The notes under the pieces were generated by a model. That model was not told where the DNA came from, did not search any database, and saw nothing but the letters and a program-made list of their open reading frames with translations. From Dyella_B acidisoli (lineage in GTDB: Bacteria; Pseudomonadota; Gammaproteobacteria; Xanthomonadales; Rhodanobacteraceae), in NCBI RefSeq assembly GCF_049532895.1, contig NZ_CP064031.1, positions 2,294,001 through 2,358,000 on the forward strand: a stretch of DNA of 64,000 nucleotides. Direction: 5' to 3'. Both the position numbers and the translations under genes were made by a program. This document shows, piece by piece, positions 26,401-34,290 of the stretch (the first letter of the stretch is position 1; every line of letters begins with the position of its first letter).

Positions 26401-27798
26401 AACATGGCGAGTTGGGTGGGGAGCAATGGTCTGACCACCCACTTGTATTACGACACCGACGGCCGGTTCACAGGTGCCAACGTGCCGGCGGTGCTCACTT
26501 ACGGCATTTACTACGACAACGCTAATCGCATCGCCAAGAAGCAAGACTTTATCTCGCCTGTTCTGACGGAGAACTTTGGTTACGACGAGCAGTCGCGGCT
26601 GGTCTCAGAAACGGGTGGTGCGGAGAACGAAAGCTATCAATACGACGCCAACGGCAACCGCATCGCCCAAACGGTCAACGGCACCAGCATGAACCTCTTC
26701 TACGAAGGCGGCAGCAACAGGATGATCAATGCCGGGGGCGTCACGTTCGGCTATGACGCAGTGGGGAACACCACCACCGCGAATGGAAAAAGCGGATGGC
26801 AATTCGATCCCTTCAATCGCATGACCTCGGATTCTGGTAATACGTATTACATCGATCCGCAAGGGCAGCGATTGATGAAGTCGGTCAGCGGCACGACAAC
26901 TTATTTCGCGCCGGACGAAAGCAACCACCTGATCGCCGAGAATGATGCTGGCGTGTGGGTGGACTACCTGTGGCTCAACGGTCGACTGATCGGTCGCATC
27001 CATGCGGGGCAAGTGCAAGATATTCATGTGGACCAACTGGGACGTCCTGAGGCGATGACAGACGCCAGTCAAGCGCTCGCATGGCGTGCGATGAACTTCC
27101 CGTTCTCGCGGTCGGTGGCCACCAACAATGCGGTGCCCCTGAACATCGGATTCCCTGGCCAGTATTTCGATGCGGAGTTGAACCTTTGGAACAATGGGTA
27201 TCGGGATTACTTTTACTGGGTTGGGCGGTATCTTGAGAGTGATCCGATTGGGTTGGGTGGCGGGATCAACACGTATGCCTATGTGGACGGTGGTCCCATA
27301 AACTTGATTGATCCATCCGGGCTTGGTGGATTTGGATTGAATGCAGGGGGTAGTGCGCAGGCGGGTGTGGTACATGGCGGCGCGATGCAGGCAAATTCTG
27401 GTGCAGGTCTTTTTTGGGGGAATGGCTTAAACGCGGGCTGGTATACCGCTAGTGGCAGCTTTGCTGGTCGGGGCAATTTCGACTATCACATGCCCGGAAA
27501 TCAGGATATGAGTGGATATACCCCCGACAACGGATACTCCACGATGGCCATTGGCGCTTCTGCCGGGTTGGGAGCAGGCATATGGGGTACGAATGCAAAT
27601 AGCGCGGAGCAATTGCTAGGGCCATTCGATACCTCAACGCTGAATTTTGCCTTCCTCTCCTTCCAATGGGCTGAGGCTGATGGGACTTGGGTGTGGTCAG
27701 TCGGTTTCTCCAAGGGATTGGGATTTGATTTCAACCGATATCAAGTGGTCACAACGGCCGCAGGTACTTTCTATAGACGGAAAAGCATATGCCACTAA
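23455..27798 (+). CDS. RHS-repeat polymorphic toxin
   Basis: A secreted RHS/YD-repeat protein of 1447 residues. It has a Sec-type signal region (LLSAAVAAMVLLQAAPLTVAAQ), an N-terminal domain with DPVLLSSGSKIETFPLFQTP, about a thousand residues of YD repeats (YDGLG, YDANGD, YDALDR and so on), and the RHS core ending YLESDPIGLGGGINTYAYVD then NLIDPSGL at about residue 1290. The 157-residue variable tail is glycine-rich with aromatic strands and matches no toxin I know. The TTG at 23455 is preferred: AGGGG lies six bases upstream, and the acyltransferase with the same leader starts at the equivalent codon. ATGs at 23476/23479 are alternatives. The stop overlaps the next gene by ten bases, the usual place for an immunity gene. 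Confidence 0.85.
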   Translation: MSRGNQGMMRVERIKIAAAEADSSASNGAWFARHRGLLSAAVAAMVLLQAAPLTVAAQDTKNQSTIYVHASYMDLFDATGGPASLSYSPPQNPFGSLPPIAKGLAFSPKRPFSPQSAAPSTDCKKNPNGGGDKKADPVLLSSGSKIETFPLFQTPGEMGLKFVLYHNSGNVAPWTSNLDYMLDTTCHYQSLAEGATVTNCSQVTLHRPDGSMVAFSGGANNTSYPIMGNGVQVLTRDPSSGNYTLRDDDGSTQVYASSGAIQLIVDASGIGWVFTYSGGLLASVTHTNGQSIRFTYVPSANGGAPTVTVIDPAGNAYNYTGTESPANYTLNDVVSSISFPGSPATTLSFKGTSGGIFGEMDYNGTPYAYTTYDTTVLSVNNGTPNFGPYWGWATSTYYADGSGKNTIAYSTDSAGHLVATVTNPLGHVTTNTYAGVNGLLSTISDGATTTCGPTAHTRTYDSNGNLSQTVDNNGNVHTYNYAANGQLQTETEAAGTSLARKTDYVWDPTATLNRPLSVTVEGVRKTTYTYNAQNRIASVSVTNLSANGSAGQTLTTSYQYALYGNGLVQTMTVTKPSPNGSDTDTYRYDGLGNVTSISNGLGQTTSYGNYNGLGEPGAVTGPNGDTVNYTYDARGRVWTKTTHPNGGSATWTYGYDGFGLLSSLSGPDGQVTTWNRDQVMQVKSITHNDKDGTSTESFQYDANGDVTQHTIARGTTTTLIQNVIYDGLGRVYQRLGQHGQSLTYVYDGNGNVASVTNAAGHVTSHQYDALDRATRTVESGGASPSVGSTAQASATISYMHDAGNQLTSVTDPRGLITGYVYDGLGQLWQQTSPDTGTTSYNYDGNGRRTSMTRANGVLTTYAYDAIGRTTGISAGGQSQTFTYDSCANGLGRLCSAANAGGHVGYGYTPEGWVSNRSFTVGGASYSLGYGYNATGDVAAVIYPDGNQAIYNYTNGVVSSISLNIGGVGKTAASQITYQPQDSNMASWVGSNGLTTHLYYDTDGRFTGANVPAVLTYGIYYDNANRIAKKQDFISPVLTENFGYDEQSRLVSETGGAENESYQYDANGNRIAQTVNGTSMNLFYEGGSNRMINAGGVTFGYDAVGNTTTANGKSGWQFDPFNRMTSDSGNTYYIDPQGQRLMKSVSGTTTYFAPDESNHLIAENDAGVWVDYLWLNGRLIGRIHAGQVQDIHVDQLGRPEAMTDASQALAWRAMNFPFSRSVATNNAVPLNIGFPGQYFDAELNLWNNGYRDYFYWVGRYLESDPIGLGGGINTYAYVDGGPINLIDPSGLGGFGLNAGGSAQAGVVHGGAMQANSGAGLFWGNGLNAGWYTASGSFAGRGNFDYHMPGNQDMSGYTPDNGYSTMAIGASAGLGAGIWGTNANSAEQLLGPFDTSTLNFAFLSFQWAEADGTWVWSVGFSKGLGFDFNRYQVVTTAAGTFYRRKSICH

Positions 27799-28235
27799 TT
27801 AAAATTCTCATTAAGCATGCGCTTCTCTTTGGCCTCATTGCCGGCATTACTGTGGCTGTGTTAATGGCCTATGCGTCGGATCTGTTGAACCAATACAAAT
27901 TGGTAAGTCACGCACAAGTAGCAACAGGTTCTGTTGTTAAACCGCAGTGTGATCAGCACCTGACATTTAGCTACCAGTTTGTCGTGAATGGCGCCACTTA
28001 TAAAGGATTGGCAACCTCGGATCAGTGCCATCAGATAAAGTCAGGCACTCCAGTTTCCGTCCACTATCTACCCGAAGATCCAAGAATAAGTATGGGCGCG
28101 GATCCGAAGGAGTCACTTATCAACAATGTGGTCGCCATCTTAATAGCGGCGTCAGTAGTTCCGGTGGTACTTCTGTTGATTTTTCGTATCAAGTTGCGGA
28201 AATGGGAGAAGGGTATTGAAGCTTCGGCGCGCTAA
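27789..28235 (+). CDS. Membrane protein overlapping the RHS gene, candidate immunity protein
   Basis: 148 residues: TM helix at 10-30 (HALLFGLIAGITVAVLMAYA), a periplasmic beta domain with TFSYQFVVNGATYKG and SGTPVSVHYLPEDPRIS (as in DUF3592-type proteins), and a second TM helix (VVAILIAASVVPVVLLLIF) followed by a basic tail. The ten-base overlap with the RHS stop indicates coupled translation. Position directly after the variable RHS tail suggests an immunity role, perhaps against a toxin acting in the envelope. That is inferred from position only. Confidence 0.7.
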   Translation: MPLIKILIKHALLFGLIAGITVAVLMAYASDLLNQYKLVSHAQVATGSVVKPQCDQHLTFSYQFVVNGATYKGLATSDQCHQIKSGTPVSVHYLPEDPRISMGADPKESLINNVVAILIAASVVPVVLLLIFRIKLRKWEKGIEASAR

Positions 28236-28277
28236 TGATGCGTGATCAACACCTTTGCAAAGTTGGATGGATGTAGG

Positions 28278-28343
28278 CTGGGATGCCAATCTAAGCAACA
28301 AGAGGTATGGACGTGCTGTGATTGCCATCCCAGCCTATGCACT
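28278..28343. repeat. Inverted repeat with TAGGCTGGGATG arms
   Basis: TAGGCTGGGATGCCAATC (from 28279) and GATTGCCATCCCAGCCTA (to 28342) are near-perfect inverted copies about 28 bases apart. The arm sequence is the core of the perfect palindrome at 29660-29697. Confidence 0.7.
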
Positions 28344-28491
28344 GAAAACGGGGCGATGTTGATTGTCTCGACATCGCTGAGGTTGACTCAGGGTTCGCTA
28401 GTGTCGTGTCAACCATGGGTGTTGTTCCGTGTGAGTTGCCAGGTGTAAGCGCTTTGTCGAAGCTGCTGATCGGTTGGGCTAGGGGCTGGTG

Positions 28492-28605
28492 CTTGTCTCG
28501 AGAGGCCAATGCGTTGGCCTTTACATGAGCTCCCCAAAACGCAACCTTTTTGCAGACTAGCCGCACCTACCGAGCTTTGGCGCAACAGCAAAAAAAGGGG
28601 AATCT
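28492..28605 (+). promoter_or_regulatory. 5' leader of the acyltransferase gene, shared with the RHS gene
   Basis: Second copy of the leader at 23342-23454. The hairpin AGGCCAA-tgcg-TTGGCCT is perfect here. AGGGG stands five bases before the GTG start at 28606, and the shared sequence continues through SGENQG of the protein. Confidence 0.6.
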
Positions 28606-29661
28606 GTGTCAGGGGAAAATCAGGGAAATGATCGGGGGAATTCTTACGACCTGATGCGGCACTTCGCTGCTGTGCTCGTGCTATACAGCCATCAATTTGC
28701 GCTGCATGGAAAAGTGGAGCCTATTTATCCATTTTGGGATACCTATGGCTTCGTTGCAGTCGCCATCTTCTTTTCAATCTCCGGCTACTTTATGCCGGCT
28801 AGCTTTAAACGCTCCGGCAATTTCATTGAATTTAGCAAACGGCGGTTAAGGCGTCTGTTACCCGCCATGGTGGTGTGCTCGTTCTTGATGACCTATGTTC
28901 TGGGCGCTATCTACACAAGCGGGCCCAAATGGGACTACTTGACGTCCAACTTTGCGTTGGTGACGTTCCTGAAATATTCGATATTTTCGGGCCCGGCGAT
29001 CCCGAGAGTTTTTGCAAACTATATTTATCCAAACGCGGTCAATGGAAGTCTCTGGACGCTGCCCGTTGAATGTGTCTGTTACATCGCAATCGGTGTCGCG
29101 CTGTCTTTTTCACAATCGTGGAAGGTCATTCTTGCGCTCTTTGCTGGGTCGATCCTGGGAACAGCATCGCTTGTGCATACCGGCACCGGATTTTCATTTT
29201 ACGGCGTACCACTGAATTACCTTTGCATGTTCGGGATATGCTTTAGTGGTGGGGCTCTGCTGTCCGTAACAAAAGAGACTTGGTATCCGAACAAGTGGTT
29301 ACTATTGATGTTTGGGCTTGCAGGCATGTTCCTCATGCCAGGCAAGCTCGAATACAGTGTTCTCGGAACGCTTGGCATTACCATCGCTGTTGCGACTATC
29401 GGAGAGTCATTCAGCGAAAAGCTGATAAACGGGAAATTCGACATTTCGTACGGTGTGTATATTTACGGATTCCCGATCCAGCAAATCGTTATTAATGAAA
29501 TTACACATCGATTCTGGCTTGGAATGGCGATATCTCTCGTTCTTGCATTGACTGCCGGGTATCTTTCTTACCGCTTCGTCGAAAAGCCTTTTCTTCGCAA
29601 AAATCACAGGACTCAGTCGTCATACAACGCTCCAGTGGTTGGCGTGCCTGAACCTGATTAG
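28606..29661 (+). CDS. Acyltransferase 3 (OafA/NodX-like) membrane protein
   Basis: An integral membrane O-acyltransferase of 351 residues with about ten TM segments. YDLMRHFAAVLVLYSHQF is the acyltransferase-3 signature containing the family's active-site His. FFSISGYFMPASF and KRRLRRLLPAM follow as expected, and SLWTLPVECVCY matches the conserved W.L..E motif. Such enzymes add acetyl or other acyl groups to surface polysaccharides. The start is a GTG with AGGGG five bases upstream. AT content is higher than in neighbouring housekeeping genes. The leader is shared with the RHS gene. The stop codon lies inside a long palindrome. Confidence 0.85.
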   Translation: MSGENQGNDRGNSYDLMRHFAAVLVLYSHQFALHGKVEPIYPFWDTYGFVAVAIFFSISGYFMPASFKRSGNFIEFSKRRLRRLLPAMVVCSFLMTYVLGAIYTSGPKWDYLTSNFALVTFLKYSIFSGPAIPRVFANYIYPNAVNGSLWTLPVECVCYIAIGVALSFSQSWKVILALFAGSILGTASLVHTGTGFSFYGVPLNYLCMFGICFSGGALLSVTKETWYPNKWLLLMFGLAGMFLMPGKLEYSVLGTLGITIAVATIGESFSEKLINGKFDISYGVYIYGFPIQQIVINEITHRFWLGMAISLVLALTAGYLSYRFVEKPFLRKNHRTQSSYNAPVVGVPEPD

Positions 29662-29697
29662 CGCTTAGGCTGGGATGGCCATCCCAGCCTAAGCGCT
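29660..29697. repeat. Perfect 38-base palindrome between convergent genes
   Basis: Nineteen bases (AGCGCTTAGGCTGGGATGG) followed without a spacer by their exact reverse complement. It overlaps the acyltransferase stop codon and ends six bases before the convergent GST gene's stop, so it may act as a bidirectional mRNA-end structure although there is no T-run. Confidence 0.85.
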
Positions 29698-29703
29698 TCG
29701 AAC

Positions 29704-30357
29704 TCAGGCGGCGGCCGGGGCGTTGCGCAGGTAACCTGCCGACTGGTTGCGCAAGGCAGCCTGGAGTGCCGGCCGCGCCTCGCAACGCTTGAGGTAGTCA
29801 TTGAGCGGCGAGAACTCCGCCACCAGATCCGTATGCCGCACGAACCTAAGCACGGTCGCCATCAAGATATCAGCGGCCGTGAAGCGCCCAAGCAAGTAGT
29901 CACGGCCTTCGAGGCACGCAGAAAGCGCAGCCAACCGAGCCTTCGCTTGGTCGACCGCGCCGGGACGGCGCAGCGTCGTCCAAGCCTCATCGCCGTGCAG
30001 CCGGTCAATCGCGAATAGATTCCAGAGCGGTGGTTCGACAGTGTTGAGCGCGGCGAACATCCAGGCGAGCGTCTCGTTGCGCAGGTCGGGCGGCATGAGC
30101 GCTTCGCACTGCTCGGCGATGGCATGAACGATGGCGCCTGATTCGATCAGGGTTCCGCCGTCGGTGTCGAGCGCGGGCACCATTCCAAAAGGATGCTTGC
30201 GCCGGTAGTCCTCGGAGTTCCGCTCACTGGCGTCGACCCACTTGCTCTCGTAGGCAAGCCCCGCCTCCTCAAGCGCCCAGCGTACGCGCAGATCGCGCAC
30301 CAGACCCTGGGCAAAGGGTGGTACCCAGCTGAAGCCCCACACAGCTATATTTTTCAT
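29704..30357 (-). CDS. Glutathione S-transferase family protein
   Basis: 217 residues. It has a thioredoxin-like N-terminal domain with LRVRWALEEAGLAYESKWVD, HPFGMVPALDTDGGTLIES (cis-Pro and the Glu/Ser glutathione-binding pair) and GAIVHAIAE, and an all-helical C-terminal domain with YLLGRFTAADILMATVLRF (N-capping and hydrophobic staple motif). Cytosolic detoxification by glutathione conjugation, or a related thiol reaction, is expected. GAGGAA five bases upstream supports the start. It stands alone, convergent to the acyltransferase. Confidence 0.88.
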   Translation of the reverse strand: MKNIAVWGFSWVPPFAQGLVRDLRVRWALEEAGLAYESKWVDASERNSEDYRRKHPFGMVPALDTDGGTLIESGAIVHAIAEQCEALMPPDLRNETLAWMFAALNTVEPPLWNLFAIDRLHGDEAWTTLRRPGAVDQAKARLAALSACLEGRDYLLGRFTAADILMATVLRFVRHTDLVAEFSPLNDYLKRCEARPALQAALRNQSAGYLRNAPAAA

Positions 30358-30440
30358 GCCGTTCTTCCTCGTGTCGTGCCGCTACCGGTCGTCTCCGGTG
30401 CTTGGCGATCGCGGGATAGACTGCCGCCGAGTGCTCAAAG

Positions 30441-30929
30441 GGTGGGAGTAACAAACTTGGCGAGATTCGAAGTGCCGCGACTTGCGTACAGCCCGAAGGC
30501 AACCATGCGCACTACTATTCGCTGACGTTCATCGAACCGCAGGCGGGTCAGCAGCTGATCTTGGCAGACGCGCTGTATCAAACGATCAACAAGGTGGGTT
30601 TCGTCGCCTTGTACATCAATTTCTAAACTAACAAATCCGAGATCAAGCCCGAAGGTGAGCCAGTGGTCGCACAGATCGTGGCGCTGCTGAAGGCCAATCC
30701 CAACCTCAAGATTTCGGTTGATGGCCATACCGACAATGTCGGCTCGCCCGCTGCCAACAAAGCACTCTCTCTCCAGCGCGCCAAGGCCGTGATGCAGGCG
30801 GTCGTCAAGCAGGGCATTGACGCATCGCGCCTGACGGCACGTGACTTTGGGCAGGAGGCGCCGATTGCTGACAGCCGCATCGAGGAAGGGCGCGCCAAGA
30901 ACCGCCGCGTCGAATTGACGAAGCAGTAA
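30441..30929 (+). pseudogene. OmpA-family protein relic with in-frame stop
   Basis: In one frame, HAHYYSLTFIEPQAGQQ and NKVGFVALYINF lead to a TAA at 30624. The same frame then continues TNKSEIKPEGEPVVAQIVAL, SVDGHTDNVGSPAANKALSL and EEGRAKNRRVELTKQ, a complete OmpA peptidoglycan-binding domain. Intact relatives have Asp-Thr-x-Lys at the stop position (YINFDTNKS). The N-terminal part with signal peptide is also missing. It is therefore a truncated, nonsense-mutated gene. The last 88 codons are still open from a GTG at 30663 but lack a signal peptide. Confidence 0.75.
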
Positions 30930-31135
30930 CGTTCATTCGTTGTCCGGTCACCCGGTTGTTCTTGAGGAATCAGTTTAAAACGGAAATGGATTTCCCCTTT
31001 GCCTGCATGGCGTACCGTTGCCTCGACGATGGCTTGCGTCAGGCGCATTCATCATCGAGCACTAATGTCGATTTCGAATTGGGCAAATGGCTTCGGAAGA
31101 GGTAACGTGCTGACTTCGTCCTTGGAGTGGTCAGC

Positions 31136-31804
31136 ATGTCTGCAGCAAACGGGGTGGCGCTTCCGCGCTACGGTTTCGGCGACGAACTCGCCAGCAGCGT
31201 GATCCACGGCATTGGCATTTTGTTGAGCGTTGCCGGGCTGGCGGTACTGGTTATGCATAGCGCGGCGGCAGGTCGCCCAAGCGATGTCCTGGCCAGTGCG
31301 GTCTACGGCGTGTCGCTGATCGCGCTCTATACGGCGTCCACGCTTTATCACGCCATTCGCATTGAATCGGCTCGGCGATGGCTGCGTACGCTTGATCACA
31401 TTGCGATCTTTCTGCTGATTGCAGGCACTTACACGCCGTTTACCCTCATCGCATTGCGTGGCGTGTGGGGCTGGAGCCTATTCGGCATGGTGTGGACCCT
31501 TGCCTTGCTTGGCAGTGCCTTGGAGCTGGGCATGTTCAATCGCTACCGGCGTTTTGCGGTGCTGCTGTACGTGGCGATGGGATGGATTGGCATGATTGCC
31601 TTCAAGCCGTTGCTGGCGCATCTGCAGGCCGGGGGCATGGTGTTCCTGCTTGCGGGCGGCGTGGCCTATACGTTGGGGGTGCCGTTCTATCTGTGGCGCA
31701 AGCTGCCGTATCACCATTCGGTGTGGCATGCCTTTGTGCTGGCGGGAAGCGTGCTGCAGTTTCTGGCTGTGTTCTTTTATGTGGTTCCGACATCGTCGAC
31801 ATAA
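31136..31804 (+). CDS. Hemolysin III family membrane protein (YqfA/TrhA type)
   Basis: 222 residues with seven predicted TM helices. The family motifs are all present: DELASSVIHGIGILLSVAGL (His in TM1), ASTLYHAI, LDHIAIFLLIAGTYTPF, GVPFYLW and HSVWHAFVLAGSVLQFLAVF. Related proteins (PAQR superfamily) affect membrane lipid or energy homeostasis. The ATG at 31136 has GGAG eight bases upstream; a GTG lies nine bases earlier. It is convergent with the GH95 gene, with an 11-base gap. Confidence 0.9.
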   Translation: MSAANGVALPRYGFGDELASSVIHGIGILLSVAGLAVLVMHSAAAGRPSDVLASAVYGVSLIALYTASTLYHAIRIESARRWLRTLDHIAIFLLIAGTYTPFTLIALRGVWGWSLFGMVWTLALLGSALELGMFNRYRRFAVLLYVAMGWIGMIAFKPLLAHLQAGGMVFLLAGGVAYTLGVPFYLWRKLPYHHSVWHAFVLAGSVLQFLAVFFYVVPTSST

Positions 31805-31815
31805 AGGCCTGCTTC

Positions 31816-34266
31816 TTATCCTGTGAGACGTCGATCAGAGCCCGGAGTAATCGTTATGGATTGCCCGGATTGCAGTGCAATGTCCCGAGCATGCTTGCCG
31901 AACTTCAACTGTGTCCGGGTGCCACCGATGCTGCGCACCGTAACGCTCGTGATCTCGCCATCCTGCCAACGCATGTCCACCACGAAGCCGTTGCGTGCGC
32001 CTATGCCGGTGACTTCACCGCTTGCTGCCCAAGCTTTCGGCAGGGCAGGGAGAAGCTCTATCGAACCTGGCCGGGAATACAGCAGCATTTCCAGCATGGC
32101 CGTCGGCGTTCCGAAGTTGGCGTCGATCTGGAATATGCCCGAATGAGGCGTCATCTGATAAATATCGAACAGGTTCATGGCGGTGCCATTGCCGCGAATC
32201 TGCCAAGGCGCAAGATTGTTGAGTATCAGTTGATAGGCGCGTTCGCCATGCTTCAGGCGTGCCCAACATATCGCCCGCCACGCACACGCCCAGCCATAGC
32301 TGGTCATGCCGCGTGCGTCGAGCAGGCGCGTAACGCCATCCATTAAGGATGCCGGGCTGTTGTCTACGGTGATGCGGTCTCCCGGAAAAAATCCGATCAG
32401 CGGCGATAGATGACGATGCTTGGTTTCTCCCAGATTCTGGGGCGACATCCATTCTTCCAGCCAACCGTTTTCACTACTGACCTCCGGTAGATAAAGCTTT
32501 GCTTGCAATCCGCCAATGATCGAACTGTAGTGCGCGTCCACACCCAGGATGGCGGCTGCTTGCCGGTAGTTGTTGAACAGATCCCACACCAGTTCCTGGG
32601 CGTAGGTGATGCCCTTTGCATTCTTTGGGCCTTGCTCCGGGGACCAGTCGCTGTCGTCAATCAACACTTCACGCTCAAGTCCGCTGGCGTGATCGGTGAC
32701 ACGCAGCGTGAGCAAGCGTGCTTCCCAGAACTCGCATGCGCCTTTGAGAAGAGGGTAGATGCGCACGAGGTAATCGTGTTGAAGCGTGTATTGGTAGTGC
32801 TGCCAGAGGCTGTTGCATAGCCAGGCGTTGCCGGCAGGATGCCACCACCAACCATTGCCGCCAAAAATATTGGTGGAGATGGCTACCGTCCATCCAGCCA
32901 GTTTGCCGGAGCTATTGCGAAAACCGTTGCTTGGATCATTGAAATGCTGCTGGGTTATCGCGGTCCAGGATTTGTGCTGCGACAGGCAGTAATTCGTCAG
33001 TGCATCGAAGCAGGCGGACAGTCCGGCGCGGTCTGGCAGCCAGTAGTTCATCTGGATGTTGATATCGGTGTGATAGTCGCTCATCCAGTCGGGCGCATTG
33101 TTGTTGAGCCACAGTCCCTGCAAGGTAGTGGGTAATCTGTCGCGCGACCCGGCGATCGTCAGGTAGCGCCCGAACTGCAGGTATGCCGCTTCCAGCTCAG
33201 GGTCTGCAGCGGCACCGGGTTTTGCGCGTGCCTGCAGACGTGTCCACGTATCCCATCCGCGTTGTTCCGGCGTCGATGCGCCAAGGTTGACCTGCATGGT
33301 GTCGTACAGTGCGGCGTAGTCGGCGATGTGGGTATGTAGAAGAACATCCGCGGTCAATGAAGCTGCCGCCTCAAGCTTCTGCTTCACCAGCGTCAGCGGA
33401 TCGAGTGAATGATCCAGGTAGCCTTTCGTTACATCCGGGGTGTAGTTGGTGCCGCCGCAGCACAGGATGGTCAGTGCGTCACAGCCGGTAAAGTGCAAGC
33501 TGCCGTTCTCGACGGATACGGAGCCGGACCGGCTGATGGCTTTTACGCTGGCGGCATATTTCAAGCCGTTATCGAGTGCACCACTGAAGTGACTGCTCGC
33601 TGCCTGTTGCGCAAACTGGGTGGTTTCTCCGTGTGTTCCCTGCAAGTCGATGGTACCCGACAAGGTGCCGCCACCGCTCTGTGAGAGATGTACGACGATG
33701 ACATCGTCCGGATGGCTGGCAAATATCTCGCGCAGATAACGGATTCCATCCTTGCGATAGGCAATCCGCACATAGCCATTGGCGAGATCCAATTCCCGCC
33801 GGTAGTCGCTAATACCCGACAGCTCATGGCCACTCACTTCAAGGAAAAGCTTGGCAAGCATGGTAAAGCTGCCGAAATCCTTCACCTCGTAACTGAATTG
33901 CCCATCAGCATCGAGGGCATTGTTCGGTCCGCCGAGCCACATGGAGTTATCAGTGAGATACAGGAAGTCCTTTGCTGGATGACCGCCAATCAAGGCCCCC
34001 ATGCGCGCGTTGCCGATCGGCGTCGCTTCCTGGATGACATTCGATTCAGAAGCGGGTGCGGGGTACCACAACGTGGGGCCGCGCATCGAAGGTGCGCGTG
34101 TCCGTCTTGGATTTTGTACAGGGATAGTTGTGACGGCGAATCCGGGCGCGCTCAACAAAGGCAGCAACGCTGCCATCGTGCCGGTCATCTTCAGGAAGCG
34201 GCGGCGTGCAGCATGGTCAACGTTGCCATGATCGTTTTTCGCGCCATTGCCCTGTGATTTCTTCAT
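31816..34266 (-). CDS. GH95 alpha-L-fucosidase (or alpha-galactosidase) family protein
   Basis: 816 residues. A twin-arginine signal (RRRFLKMTG at 21-29, followed by a hydrophobic stretch) suggests Tat export. The enzyme part begins WYPAPASESNVIQEATPIGN and has the GH95 N-terminal beta domain with LTDNSMWLGGPNN. The catalytic barrel includes LQGLWLNNNAPDWMSDYHTD, INIQMNYW (the paired Asn residues that activate water in this family) and GWWWHPAGNAWL. It ends in a C-terminal beta domain. GH95 enzymes release terminal fucose or galactose from host or plant glycans. The GH36 gene 24 bases upstream is on the same strand, making a two-gene glycan operon. Confidence 0.9.
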   Translation of the reverse strand: MKKSQGNGAKNDHGNVDHAARRRFLKMTGTMAALLPLLSAPGFAVTTIPVQNPRRTRAPSMRGPTLWYPAPASESNVIQEATPIGNARMGALIGGHPAKDFLYLTDNSMWLGGPNNALDADGQFSYEVKDFGSFTMLAKLFLEVSGHELSGISDYRRELDLANGYVRIAYRKDGIRYLREIFASHPDDVIVVHLSQSGGGTLSGTIDLQGTHGETTQFAQQAASSHFSGALDNGLKYAASVKAISRSGSVSVENGSLHFTGCDALTILCCGGTNYTPDVTKGYLDHSLDPLTLVKQKLEAAASLTADVLLHTHIADYAALYDTMQVNLGASTPEQRGWDTWTRLQARAKPGAAADPELEAAYLQFGRYLTIAGSRDRLPTTLQGLWLNNNAPDWMSDYHTDINIQMNYWLPDRAGLSACFDALTNYCLSQHKSWTAITQQHFNDPSNGFRNSSGKLAGWTVAISTNIFGGNGWWWHPAGNAWLCNSLWQHYQYTLQHDYLVRIYPLLKGACEFWEARLLTLRVTDHASGLEREVLIDDSDWSPEQGPKNAKGITYAQELVWDLFNNYRQAAAILGVDAHYSSIIGGLQAKLYLPEVSSENGWLEEWMSPQNLGETKHRHLSPLIGFFPGDRITVDNSPASLMDGVTRLLDARGMTSYGWACAWRAICWARLKHGERAYQLILNNLAPWQIRGNGTAMNLFDIYQMTPHSGIFQIDANFGTPTAMLEMLLYSRPGSIELLPALPKAWAASGEVTGIGARNGFVVDMRWQDGEITSVTVRSIGGTRTQLKFGKHARDIALQSGQSITITPGSDRRLTG

Positions 34267-34290
34267 CGGCGATGTTCTCTCTTGGCTCGT

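Noticed and set aside
31465..32346. 293-aa frame across hemolysin III and GH95 genes
   Set aside because: It spans two convergent real genes in a third frame, with no domain.
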